A DNA stretch of 64,000 bases from Halopseudomonas xinjiangensis (GTDB taxonomy: Bacteria > Pseudomonadota > Gammaproteobacteria > Pseudomonadales > Pseudomonadaceae). The position numbers and the translations under genes were made by a program. The stretch is from assembly GCF_900104945.1 (NCBI RefSeq), contig NZ_LT629736.1, positions 3,375,001 through 3,439,000 of the forward strand. Direction: 5' to 3'. The notes beneath the pieces were generated by a model. It was not told where the DNA came from. It made no database searches and saw nothing but the letters and a program-made list of their open reading frames with translations. Positions 32,600 to 40,617 of this stretch are shown here, one piece after another. The number at the start of each line of letters is the position of its first letter. Position 1 is the stretch's first letter.

Positions 32600-33849
32600 T
32601 TCACTTGATGACCCCGGCTGGCACGGGTGCGGACCGTCTCGAAACAGTACGCAGCGCCAAGCTGATGGGCGGCGATGCCGCTCCTTCCGGCAGGGCCGAA
32701 CAGCTCGGCATGCACGATATTCTTGCCATGCTCGACACTTTGCATGGCGCGCAGGGCGAGCCCGTTCAGTTGCCCGCTGGCGGTGATGGCGACGCGCAAG
32801 CGGAGCAGTCGCAGGCGGAGCCAGCGGTTTTGCCGGCACAACCGAACATCGACAGATCCTGGCAGCCCGGTTGGGGAGCGCAGGCCAGCTTGCCCGCGGC
32901 GGCCGGTCGGGATCGCCCTGTCACCTCTGGCGAGGCGCTGCCTACCGCCGAGTCGGTTCTGGATCGTGCTTCGTTCGGGGTTGCGCAGAGCGCCGATCAG
33001 CGCACAGGCGATCTTCCGCTGCAGCAGATCGAGCAATGGCTGGGCGAGCTCCAGGATCTGCGCCGTCGCCATGCTGCACCAGGTGAGCAGACCGAGGAGC
33101 CGATGAGGGGCGTTTCGGGCGGGCATGCAGGCATGCCTGAGCCGCTGCGGTTCACTCAGCAACAGGATTCGATCCGCATGCAGGCGCAGTGGAGCAATCT
33201 GACCGAGCCGCGCGGCTTCAACATGCCACTCGAGCAGGACGTAGCTACCGGCTCGCGCCTGGCCACGGCAGCCGTGACAATGGATGACGCGTTGCTATCA
33301 ACCGTGATGGACGAGCCCGCATTGCAAGCTGTTACCAGCCGGACGAGCGAGACGCTGAGCAGTGTTCACCCGGGTGCGCCGACGCAACCGGTGACCGGTC
33401 AGGCTCCGGTACCTGCGGAGATTCGGCTGCAGGGTTCCGAAGCGCGCTGGGGCGAGCAGATGTTGCAGGCACTGCGTGATCAGGTCGAGATGCAGCTTGC
33501 CCAGCGCAGCCAGCACGCGACGATTCGTCTCGACCCGCCGGACCTTGGCAGTCTGGACATCCAGATCAATCACGAGCAAGGCAAGTTGAGCATCCAGATC
33601 AACGCCGGCCAGGCTGACGTCGCCCGGCTGCTGAACATGCTAAGCGAGCGCTTGCGCCATGAGTTGCTGGGTCAGAATTTCTCCGAGGTGACCGTGCAGA
33701 TCGGCGGCAACGCCGATCAGGGCCGCGAAAGACGTCAGAGGCAGGCCGACGACGCCGGTCCCGAGTCGATCGCTGCCGCTCGAGTAATCGAATCAGCCCG
33801 GACCGATAGCAATCGTGACCCGGCGGGTGACGTGCTGATCAGCGTATGA
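32596..33849 (+). CDS. fliK: Hook-length control protein FliK (LafE)
   Basis: A 417-residue exported ruler protein. The N-terminal two thirds are low-complexity, rich in Gln, Ala, Pro and Gly, as usual. The C-terminal Flg_hook domain is clear (W-G-E-Q-M-L-Q-A-L-R-D-Q-V-E-M, then I-R-L-D-P-P-D-L-G-S-L-D-I-Q-I). It tells FlhB to switch export specificity; in this locus that partner has the altered site N-P-Q-H. It overlaps fliT by ATGA. Confidence 0.92.
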   Translation: MIHLMTPAGTGADRLETVRSAKLMGGDAAPSGRAEQLGMHDILAMLDTLHGAQGEPVQLPAGGDGDAQAEQSQAEPAVLPAQPNIDRSWQPGWGAQASLPAAAGRDRPVTSGEALPTAESVLDRASFGVAQSADQRTGDLPLQQIEQWLGELQDLRRRHAAPGEQTEEPMRGVSGGHAGMPEPLRFTQQQDSIRMQAQWSNLTEPRGFNMPLEQDVATGSRLATAAVTMDDALLSTVMDEPALQAVTSRTSETLSSVHPGAPTQPVTGQAPVPAEIRLQGSEARWGEQMLQALRDQVEMQLAQRSQHATIRLDPPDLGSLDIQINHEQGKLSIQINAGQADVARLLNMLSERLRHELLGQNFSEVTVQIGGNADQGRERRQRQADDAGPESIAAARVIESARTDSNRDPAGDVLISV

Positions 33850-33895
33850 CGATTACATCGACCTTCTTCATTCAATTCGCTAACGAGTAGCAGCC

Positions 33896-34366
33896 ATGGC
33901 CTTGCCGCGCATCATCCTTATCGTGCTGATTCTGAATACCCTGATTCTGCTTGGCAGCGTTGGGCTCAACTATCACCTGCTCAGCAACGTCCCGGCACAG
34001 ACGACAACTGGCCTGGCCTCCAGCGCGGCGCCAGTTGAGACGGCGACCAACCGGGATTACCAGTTCTTCCCGGTCGAGAAAGTCATCGTCAACTTGCGTG
34101 GTGAAAACCGCGAACGCTATTTCGTACTGGACCTCGTTCTCCAGGCCGAACTGGAGACCGACGCGCACCGGCTCGAGCAGATCGATCCGATCGTGCGTAA
34201 CTCGGTGGTCGCCAACCTGAGTGCCATGGGCTTCGAGGAATTGCGTGCCATGTCCATCAGCGAGCTGCAGGGCAGGCTGGAGTCGGCGTTGATTGCCGAC
34301 CTGGCAGCGAGGAAGCTGAACCAGCCCTTCGCGCATGTCCTGGTCAGCAAGATGATCGTTCAGTAA
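33896..34366 (+). CDS. fliL: Flagellar basal body-associated protein FliL (LafF)
   Basis: A 156-residue single-pass membrane protein: membrane helix at residues 6-28, a short linker and a periplasmic stomatin-like domain (V-E-K-V-I-V-N-L-R-G, then R-Y-F-V-L-D-L-V-L-Q-A-E-L). FliL forms a ring around the stator and supports it under load. It lies after fliK with a 46-base gap and before fliA, matching the lafEFS order of lateral clusters. Confidence 0.9.
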   Translation: MALPRIILIVLILNTLILLGSVGLNYHLLSNVPAQTTTGLASSAAPVETATNRDYQFFPVEKVIVNLRGENRERYFVLDLVLQAELETDAHRLEQIDPIVRNSVVANLSAMGFEELRAMSISELQGRLESALIADLAARKLNQPFAHVLVSKMIVQ

Positions 34367-34376
34367 CGAGGCCGCG

Positions 34377-35129
34377 ATGAACGCCAACTGTGCCATCGAC
34401 AGCGGTTATGAGCTACCCGAGGATAGCCATACCACCTTGTCCGCCGCCGAAGAGCAGCGCTGGGTGAAGCAGTACCTGCCGCTCGTCAAGCGCATCGTCA
34501 GTCAGCTATCGCTGCAGGCGAACCAGGTGCTCGACCGCCAGGACATGGAACAGATTGGTCTGATGGGCTTGCTCGAAGGCCTGCGCCGTTACGGCGCTCC
34601 CGACGAGCACTTCGGCCGGTTCGTTGCGCTGCGTATTCGCGGTGCGATTCTCGATGAGCTGCGCCGACAGGACTGGCGCCCCCGGCAGGTACGTCAACAG
34701 GTGCACAAGGTGCGCGATGGTATTCGTGCCCTGTCTCGCCAGCTGGGACGCGAGCCGACCGACGAAGAGGTTCTGGCTCACACCGGGCTCGATCAGCAAG
34801 GCTATATGGACTTTCTGCAAGCCGATGCCATCGATGCGATCGAGAGTCTGGACGATCTGCTGCAAAAGGGCATGGAGCCAGGCTCCGAGCGCAGCAGCGG
34901 GTTCGAAGAGCGTATTCATCAGGAGCGCCTGCTCGCTCAGGCACTCGCGCGCCTGAACGAGCGCGAGCGGCTGATCCTCACGCTGTATTACCAGCACGAA
35001 CTCAACCTCAAGGAAATCGCTCTGGTGCTCGATCTGACCGACGCCAGGGTATGTCAACTCAGCAAGCAGGCTCTGAACAAGGCCTGCGCTTTCTTAACCG
35101 CAAACGAGAGCATCGCATCATCATGCTGA
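34377..35129 (+). CDS. fliA: Lateral flagellar sigma-28 factor (FliA/LafS)
   Basis: A 250-residue sigma factor of the FliA class with regions 2 (L-P-L-V-K-R-I-V-S-Q-L, D-M-E-Q-I-G-L-M-G-L-L-E), 3 (V-R-Q-Q-V-H-K-V-R-D-G-I-R-A-L-S-R-Q-L-G-R-E-P-T) and 4 (L-N-E-R-E-R-L-I-L-T-L-Y-Y, A-R-V-C-Q-L-S). It should read the TAAT-N15-GTCGCYYN sites seen in this window and be held by the FlgM encoded at 29593. Its own gene is in the sigma-54-driven fliD operon, and its last codons overlap motA. Confidence 0.95.
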   Translation: MNANCAIDSGYELPEDSHTTLSAAEEQRWVKQYLPLVKRIVSQLSLQANQVLDRQDMEQIGLMGLLEGLRRYGAPDEHFGRFVALRIRGAILDELRRQDWRPRQVRQQVHKVRDGIRALSRQLGREPTDEEVLAHTGLDQQGYMDFLQADAIDAIESLDDLLQKGMEPGSERSSGFEERIHQERLLAQALARLNERERLILTLYYQHELNLKEIALVLDLTDARVCQLSKQALNKACAFLTANESIASSC

Positions 35130-35995
35130 AAATACTCGGATCCTTCATCATCCTCGGCGGCGTGCTCGGCGGTTACGCTATGGCCAACGGCGAAATGGCC
35201 ATGCTATGGCAGCCGGCCGAGATGGTCATCATCCTCGGGGCGGGGATCGGTAGCCTGATCGTCGGCAATCCCAAGGAAGTGCTGATCGAAATGCTCGCTC
35301 AGGCCAAGGGCGTGTTCATGTTCAAGCGCCGCGGGCAGGAGTTTCAGCGTCAGTTGCTGATGTTGCTGTATGAACTGCTGGAAACTGTCGAAGCCGGCGG
35401 ACTCAAGGCGCTGGACCAGCACATCGAAGAGCCGGAAGAGAGCGAGCTGTTCAACCAGTACCCGTTGATCAGCCAGGAACGCAATCTGATGGCGTTCATC
35501 GCCGACAACTTCCGCCTGATGGCCATGGGCAAAATCACCGCTCACGAGCTGGAAGGTTTCCTAGAACAGGAACTGGACGCCATGGAGCAGGCGCTGATGC
35601 AACCCTCACGTTCGCTGCACAACGTCGGCGAGGCGATGCCGGGCTTCGGTATCCTCGCGGCAATCATGGGCATCATCATCACCATGGGGCACATCGACGG
35701 GTCAGTTGCGGAAATCGGCGGCCATGTCGCGGCGGCACTGGTTGGCACCTTCATCGGCATCTTCCTCTGCTATTGCCTGATGGGCCCCTTGAGCAATGCG
35801 ATGAGCCAGCGGGTCAAGACCGAGCTCTCTGCGCTTGAGTGCGTGCGCACCACGCTGGTCGCTCACCTCGCCGGCAAGCCGACCCTGCTGGCAGTTGACG
35901 CTGGACGCAAGCTGATCGAGCAGGACGTCAAGCCGGCGTTCAAACAACTTGAAATATGGGTCACCACCTTCGAAGAGCAGCGGGACGCGGCATGA
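35123..35995 (+). CDS. motA: Lateral stator protein MotA (LafT)
   Basis: A 290-residue inner-membrane stator subunit. It has four hydrophobic segments (I-L-G-S-F-I-I-L-G-G-V-L-G-G-Y at the start; the last pair near residues 175-225), the cytoplasmic loop and the conserved P-x-L-x-x-V / M-P-G-F-G-I-L-A-A-I-M-G block of proton-type MotA. The start at ATG 35123 overlaps the fliA stop; the longer frame reading is rejected because the first segment of MotA begins right here. Confidence 0.95.
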   Translation: MLKILGSFIILGGVLGGYAMANGEMAMLWQPAEMVIILGAGIGSLIVGNPKEVLIEMLAQAKGVFMFKRRGQEFQRQLLMLLYELLETVEAGGLKALDQHIEEPEESELFNQYPLISQERNLMAFIADNFRLMAMGKITAHELEGFLEQELDAMEQALMQPSRSLHNVGEAMPGFGILAAIMGIIITMGHIDGSVAEIGGHVAAALVGTFIGIFLCYCLMGPLSNAMSQRVKTELSALECVRTTLVAHLAGKPTLLAVDAGRKLIEQDVKPAFKQLEIWVTTFEEQRDAA

Positions 35996-36888
35996 GACAG
36001 AAACAGGGTCATGGCGACGTAACCATCATCAAGCGGCGCTCCAAGAAGGGCCATGATGAAGCGCATTCCGGTGCCTGGAAGGTTGCCTTCGCTGATTTCA
36101 CCATGGCGATGATGGCTCTGTTCATGGTGCTTTGGGTGGTTCAGGCCATGAAGTCCGAACAGGAAGCCGAGCAGCGCCGAACCGTAGGCACGCCGATCTG
36201 GGAAGGCGGGGACGGAATCTTTGACGGCACCAGCCGCTTGGTCATCGAACCAGTAGAGGCGCCACCGCCGCCAGCGTTGACCAACGCCGAATACCAGCGC
36301 AGCGATGCAGATCAGGTCTACGGGCAGGCCGGCGTGGCGGAGCTGGAAAAGCTCGCCGTGCTGATGCGTGACATGGCTATCGAAGCCGACGCGCAGAGCA
36401 ATCTGCAGGTGGAAGTCGTGCCTCAGGGGCTGCGGATTTTGGTCAAGGACGATCAGGATCGCTTCATGTTCCAGCGCGGCAGCGCAGTGCTGACCGATCA
36501 TTTCCGTGAGCTGTTGGTCCGCCTGACCGGCGTGCTCAGCCGCGTCGATAACAAGCTGATCATCAGCGGGCATACCGATGCGACGCCGTACCGTGGCAAT
36601 GGCGGTTATAACAATTGGAATTTGTCCGGTGATCGAGCATTGCGTGCTCGCAACGTGCTGGTTGAGGCGGGGCTACCGGCAGCCAGTATTCTTCAGGTGA
36701 CCGCGCAGGCAGACGGCATGTTGCTGCAACCGGATGAGCCGGAGAGCGGTGCCAACCGGCGGATCGAACTACTGCTGCTGACGGCTCAGGCCGAGAGCCT
36801 GTATCAGGAGCTGTTTGGTGACCGTTCGGCGCGGGTGAACTTTTCCGAGCAGGGCGCGAATTATCAGAGCGCTGGCGACTCACTCTGA
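35992..36888 (+). CDS. motB: Lateral stator protein MotB (LafU)
   Basis: A 298-residue stator subunit with a basic N-terminus, one membrane helix carrying the proton-binding Asp35 (A-F-A-D-F-T-M-A-M-M) and a C-terminal OmpA-type peptidoglycan-binding domain (I-I-S-G-H-T-D-A-T-P-Y). The helix resembles E. coli MotB, not PomB, so a proton-driven motor is likely. It overlaps motA by ATGA. Its last 25 bases overlap the convergent ToxS-like gene. Confidence 0.95.
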   Translation: MRQKQGHGDVTIIKRRSKKGHDEAHSGAWKVAFADFTMAMMALFMVLWVVQAMKSEQEAEQRRTVGTPIWEGGDGIFDGTSRLVIEPVEAPPPPALTNAEYQRSDADQVYGQAGVAELEKLAVLMRDMAIEADAQSNLQVEVVPQGLRILVKDDQDRFMFQRGSAVLTDHFRELLVRLTGVLSRVDNKLIISGHTDATPYRGNGGYNNWNLSGDRALRARNVLVEAGLPAASILQVTAQADGMLLQPDEPESGANRRIELLLLTAQAESLYQELFGDRSARVNFSEQGANYQSAGDSL

Positions 36889-37340
36889 CCCGGGCAAAAG
36901 AACTGCAGGCTTTCCCGCGCGTACAGGCAGTCACCAACGGGATGTAAGGTAATACTGGCCCCACGCAGCCGGCTGTACAGAAGGTTGAACACCAACTCGG
37001 TATCCAGCTCTGGCGTCAGCCGGGTCACCTCGCCATGGTCGACGTGCATCACATAGCGACCATCATCGAACTCGAGCAAGCCCGAGCTTTCCAGCAGGGT
37101 GTCACCCTGGCGACTCATGGCGTAGAACCGACCATTGCGAAAGCGTATGTTGTGGCTCGTCTGGATGACGCGGCCATCGCTTAGCTGGACCTGCCCGGCG
37201 GAATGATAGCGACCGTCCGGCACCTTTGCAGAGCCGGGATCACGCATCGTGTGCCACGCGGCGGCCAGCAGCAGTGCCAGGGCGACTGGCAATACGACGC
37301 GGGTCAGGAGCCCCGTTGGCGAAAGCAGGGTCATAGACAT
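36864..37340 (-). CDS. ToxS-like membrane-anchored periplasmic protein
   Basis: A 158-residue protein of unknown family: one hydrophobic segment at residues about 12-30, then a periplasmic part with beta-rich pattern and two cysteines near the C-terminus (D-C-L-Y and F-F-C-P). It is the partner gene of a ToxR-like regulator, with overlapping start and stop, the arrangement of toxR-toxS, so I infer that it supports or modulates the regulator in the periplasm. ATG 37340 or 37334 (ATGA overlap) may be the start. I do not recognise the sequence itself. Confidence 0.6.
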   Translation of the reverse strand: MSMTLLSPTGLLTRVVLPVALALLLAAAWHTMRDPGSAKVPDGRYHSAGQVQLSDGRVIQTSHNIRFRNGRFYAMSRQGDTLLESSGLLEFDDGRYVMHVDHGEVTRLTPELDTELVFNLLYSRLRGASITLHPVGDCLYARESLQFFCPGQSESPAL

Positions 37341-38287
37341 TGTGTGAGCTGCTCGTTCGCTATCAGCTGCAACTGGCTTCGGTGAAACATCAGCCAGTTG
37401 GCGTTTGCGCTGCCTTGCGGGCAGAACAGCTGGAAATAGTCATCATGCCAGCCGAGGGTCAGCTCGACCGGCCCCTCACTCATAGCCGACACGCGCTCCA
37501 GCAAGGGCGTACTGTCACGCTCGAGCATATCCAGCATCGCTGGCTCGGTAGCCATCAACTGCATGGTCACCTCGTCATGTTTCACTTCCCGGGTTACCAG
37601 TTCACTATCTGTAGTGTCCATCCAGGCGCTGGCGCCCAGGCCTGCTAGCAAGGTGATTACAAACAGCGCGGCAGCCGTCCAGCGTGAACCGCTGTGGTTT
37701 TTTCTAGGTCGTGGAGCAGCGGTTGGCTCGTCTTGCGCTCCTGCAGCAGCAGGATCGTCGATTGATGGCGCTGCCGAGACCGGCTCCGCTTCAAGCCTGC
37801 GTGCATCGGCCTCTGCCACAGCGTCGGCCGGTCCAACCGCTTCAGTGGGTTCCGCTGCCGGTCCGGCGACTGCGGCCGGAACCACCTCTGCCAGGTCCCG
37901 CTCGCGGATATAGTTCGGATTGAACTGATAGCCGCGTCGCGGCAGCGTCTGAATAATCTCCCGACCTTTTTCGTCGCAGAAGATCTGGCGCAAGGAGTAG
38001 ATCTGCTGGTTCAGGCTGCCCTGGCCGACAATGCGATCCGGCCAGGCGAAGCCCATCAGCTCTTCACGCGGCACCACTTCCCCCGGCTCGCGCAACAGCC
38101 GCTCGAGCAAGCGGCTCCCGGCATAGCCGAGATCAACACGCTGTACTTCTGCGTCGCTTTGAATAAGCAGCTGAAACAAGGAAGGGTAAAAGCAGATGGT
38201 GCGATCGTCACTGCCGGTCTTCAGCAACAGCCGCGTCACGGTCTGTGCTGTTTCCTGCGGCGGCACTCGGTCGGAAGGTACATTCAT
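37331..38287 (-). CDS. ToxR-like transmembrane winged-helix regulator
   Basis: A 318-residue protein. The N-terminal 110 residues form an OmpR/ToxR-type DNA-binding domain (L-L-R-E-P-G-E-V-V-P-R-E-E-L, V-G-Q-G-S-L-N-Q-Q-I-Y-S-L-R-Q, I-Q-T-L-P-R-R-G-Y-Q-F). A Pro/Ala/Glu-rich linker follows, one membrane helix near 205-222, and a periplasmic domain with two cysteines (F-C-P and C-L at the end). There is no receiver domain. Flag-2 clusters of E. coli carry a membrane regulator gene (lafZ) at a similar place, from memory; homology is not shown. It may sense the envelope or surface and control flagellin genes. Confidence 0.8.
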   Translation of the reverse strand: MNVPSDRVPPQETAQTVTRLLLKTGSDDRTICFYPSLFQLLIQSDAEVQRVDLGYAGSRLLERLLREPGEVVPREELMGFAWPDRIVGQGSLNQQIYSLRQIFCDEKGREIIQTLPRRGYQFNPNYIRERDLAEVVPAAVAGPAAEPTEAVGPADAVAEADARRLEAEPVSAAPSIDDPAAAGAQDEPTAAPRPRKNHSGSRWTAAALFVITLLAGLGASAWMDTTDSELVTREVKHDEVTMQLMATEPAMLDMLERDSTPLLERVSAMSEGPVELTLGWHDDYFQLFCPQGSANANWLMFHRSQLQLIANEQLTQCL

Positions 38288-38430
38288 CGATGGAACCAGC
38301 CCTCACGGCTAAATTCATAGGGCAGTTTTTTCTTGTCTCGGCATTCTGACCGCTGCGCAGGGGTGCGCGCAACCTCATGATGACCCGGCGGTCCGAATTA
38401 TCGCCGCATGTAAACTACGGATACGCAAAC

Positions 38431-38458
38431 AAAAACGCCCCCGCAATAGCGGAGGCGC
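38431..38458 (-). terminator. Terminator of flagellin gene 1
   Basis: On the minus strand a stem GCGCCTCCGC / GCGGGGGCG with a short loop followed by TTTTT, about 20 bases after the flagellin stop. Confidence 0.88.
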
Positions 38459-38477
38459 TGTTACCACCCGGTGTCGC

Positions 38478-39389
38478 TTAGCCCAGCAGCGACATGACCA
38501 TGCCAGGCATCTGACCGGCTTGCTTGAGCATGGAGATGCCGGACTGCATGAGCATGGAGTTCTTGCTCATTGCGGCGCTTTCCATGGCGAAGTCAGCGTC
38601 CATGATCCGGCCCTTGGCCATCTCAGTGTTGTCCTTCATGTTGGCCAGGTTGTTGCTGGTGTGGTTCAGGCGGTTGACGGTCGCGCCGAATTGAGCACGC
38701 AGCGAACCAATGCTGTCCAGGGCGTTGGCAAGGGTATCGATCATCGCGTTGGCGTTCGTGTTCAACGCAGTGGCCGGAACAGCGGTTGATGCCAGTTCAG
38801 TACCGGGCACGGCGCTCGCGTCGTAAGTACCGGAAATGCCGCTCAGAGCGGTTCCCAGGGCGGTCAGCTTGGCAGTGACGTTCAGTTCCATCTTTTCGGC
38901 GGAGCTGGCGCCGATTTGGAAGCTGACGGCTGCGGCGAACTTGCCAGCGCTGCCATTAACCACAGTGCCATCGCTGAACAGATTTTCACCGGCGTATTTG
39001 GTGTTCTTGACGATGTTCGCCAGCTCGTTGCCCAGCTCGTCATATTCGCCCTGCAGTGCGATCAGATCGGCGCCGCTGTTGGTGTCGTTCGACGCCTGGG
39101 TGGCCAGATCCTTCATGCGCTGAACGATGTCAGTCATCTCGCCAAATGCACCTTCGGCGGTCTGTAACATGGAAACCGAGTCCCCAACGTTACGCATGGC
39201 CACAGCCATACCGCGGCTCTGAGCGTTCAGACGGGTAGCGATCTGAAGGCCAGCGGCGTCGTCGGCCGCAGAGTTGATGCGCAGGCCGGTGCCCAGGCGC
39301 TGCTGGTTGGTGGCGAGGGAGGAGTTGAACTTGTTCAGGCTGGTATTGGTGGTCAGCGCTGAGTGGTTGGTATGAATCGACAGAGCCAT
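38478..39389 (-). CDS. lafA: Lateral flagellin (LafA), copy 1
   Basis: Filament subunit of 303 residues. The conserved N-terminal helices (S-I-H-T-N-H-S-A-L-T-T-N-T-S-L) and C-terminal helices (ending L-K-Q-A-G-Q-M-P-G-M-V-M-S-L-L-G) are nearly the same as in the two next copies; the central 100 residues differ. It is much shorter than polar Pseudomonas flagellins of the long type. It has its own LafS-type promoter and terminator, so the three copies are separate transcripts. It differs from copies 2 and 3 in E-A-S-N-D-T-N-S style centre of the N-terminal domain (T-Q-A-S-N-D-T-N instead of T-Q-S-A-N-G-T-N). Confidence 0.95.
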   Translation of the reverse strand: MALSIHTNHSALTTNTSLNKFNSSLATNQQRLGTGLRINSAADDAAGLQIATRLNAQSRGMAVAMRNVGDSVSMLQTAEGAFGEMTDIVQRMKDLATQASNDTNSGADLIALQGEYDELGNELANIVKNTKYAGENLFSDGTVVNGSAGKFAAAVSFQIGASSAEKMELNVTAKLTALGTALSGISGTYDASAVPGTELASTAVPATALNTNANAMIDTLANALDSIGSLRAQFGATVNRLNHTSNNLANMKDNTEMAKGRIMDADFAMESAAMSKNSMLMQSGISMLKQAGQMPGMVMSLLG

Positions 39390-39450
39390 AAGAGTGATCC
39401 TTGCGATGTGATGGAAATCTTGAGCTGGCTGTATCGCCTGCTACAGGTAA

Positions 39451-39477
39451 TAGGCGACCGTTTCGATATGGCAATTA
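39451..39477 (-). promoter_or_regulatory. LafS-type promoter of flagellin copy 1
   Basis: Minus strand: TAAT, 15 bases, GTCGCCTA. A small palindrome (TCGCCT / AGGCGA, 39434-39457) covers the -10 element and the expected transcription start. The flagellin ATG is about 60 bases downstream. Confidence 0.75.
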
Positions 39478-39488
39478 AGCGCCAAACG

Positions 39489-39515
39489 AAAAACGCCCCG
39501 CAAAAGGCGGGGCGC
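39489..39515 (-). terminator. Terminator of flagellin gene 2
   Basis: Minus-strand stem GCCCCGCC / GGCGGGGC-type hairpin with a four-base loop and a T-run, 19 bases after the stop of flagellin copy 2 and just before the copy 1 promoter. Confidence 0.9.
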
Positions 39516-39533
39516 TAGGTCGTGCTAGACAAA

Positions 39534-40469
39534 TTAACCGAGCAGCGACATGACCATGCCAGGCATTTGGCCGGCTTGCTTGAGCATGGAGATGCCCGAC
39601 TGCATGAGCATGGAATTCTTGCTCATCGCGGCGCTTTCCATAGCGAAGTCGGCGTCCATGATCCGGCCCTTGGCCATCTCGGTGTTGTCCTTCATGTTAG
39701 CCAGGTTGTTGCTGGTGTGATTCAGACGGTTGATGGTGGCGCCGAACTTGGCACGCAGTCCTCCAATAGTGTCTAGAACGCCCGAGAGGCTGTCGATTTC
39801 GGCGTTCGCACCCGCTGCTGTCTTGATCTCGGCGCCACCAGCGGTGACATCGGCTGCGGCGTCCGCTGCCAATGCGGTGAAGACCGTACTGACATCACCC
39901 AGGCCGCCGGCTGCCGCACCTACCAAGGTCCCGAGTTTTGCGCTGACATCGAGAGTCATTTTTTCGGCGGTAGAGCTGCCGATCTGAAAGCTCACCCCTG
40001 CCGCGGTGGAGCCGAACTTGCCTGCGGCACCGTCGATGACACCTGCGTTGCTGGCAAACAGTTTTTCCCCCGCATATGCGGTGTTGCTAACGATATTGAC
40101 CAGCTCTTTAGCCAGCTCATCGTACTCACCCTGCAGTGCGTCCCGATCGGACTGACTGTTGGTTCCGTTAGCAGACTGGGTAGCCAGGTCCTTCATACGT
40201 TGAACGATGTCAGTCATTTCGCTGAAAGCGCCTTCAGCGGTTTGCAGCAGCGAAACGGAGTCGCCCACGTTACGCATGGCCACAGCCATACCGCGGCTCT
40301 GAGCGTTCAGACGGGTAGCGATCTGAAGGCCAGCGGCGTCGTCTGCTGCAGAGTTGATGCGCAGGCCGGTGCCCAGGCGCTGCTGGTTAGTAGCGAGGGA
40401 GGAGTTGAACTTGTTCAGGCTGGTATTGGTGGTCAGAGCTGAGTGGTTGGTATGAATCGACAGAGCCAT
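39534..40469 (-). CDS. lafA: Lateral flagellin (LafA), copy 2
   Basis: Filament subunit of 311 residues, the longest of the three. The terminal domains are almost identical to copies 1 and 3. The central region is Ala/Gly/Asp-rich (for example A-A-D-A-A-A-D-V-T-A-G-G) and differs most between copies. Promoter and 5' leader repeat those of copy 1 almost base for base, which points to recent duplication or gene conversion. Confidence 0.95.
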   Translation of the reverse strand: MALSIHTNHSALTTNTSLNKFNSSLATNQQRLGTGLRINSAADDAAGLQIATRLNAQSRGMAVAMRNVGDSVSLLQTAEGAFSEMTDIVQRMKDLATQSANGTNSQSDRDALQGEYDELAKELVNIVSNTAYAGEKLFASNAGVIDGAAGKFGSTAAGVSFQIGSSTAEKMTLDVSAKLGTLVGAAAGGLGDVSTVFTALAADAAADVTAGGAEIKTAAGANAEIDSLSGVLDTIGGLRAKFGATINRLNHTSNNLANMKDNTEMAKGRIMDADFAMESAAMSKNSMLMQSGISMLKQAGQMPGMVMSLLG

Positions 40470-40533
40470 GAGAATGATCCTTGCTGCGATGTGGTGGAGT
40501 TCTTGAGCTGGCTGTATCGCCTGCTACAGGTAA

Positions 40534-40560
40534 TAGGCGACCGTTTCGATCTGGCAATTA
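40534..40560 (-). promoter_or_regulatory. LafS-type promoter of flagellin copy 2
   Basis: Minus strand: TAAT, 15 bases, GTCGCCTA, with the same overlapping palindrome (40517-40540) as copy 1. Confidence 0.75.
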
Positions 40561-40571
40561 AGTGCCAAACG

Positions 40572-40596
40572 AAAACGCCCCGCAAAGGCGGGGCGC
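40572..40596 (-). terminator. Terminator of flagellin gene 3
   Basis: Minus-strand GC-rich hairpin (arms at 40576-40583 and 40588-40595, CGCCCCGC / GCGGGGCG) followed by TTTTC. Confidence 0.88.
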
Positions 40597-40617
40597 TGGA
40601 TAGACGTGCTAGACAAA

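Noticed and set aside
40552..40570. Sigma-54-like sequence TTGGCAC-N4-TTGC upstream of flagellin copy 2 (minus strand)
   Set aside because: The distance between GG and GC is nine bases instead of ten, and it is not kept in copy 3, while the sigma-28-type motif is present in all three.
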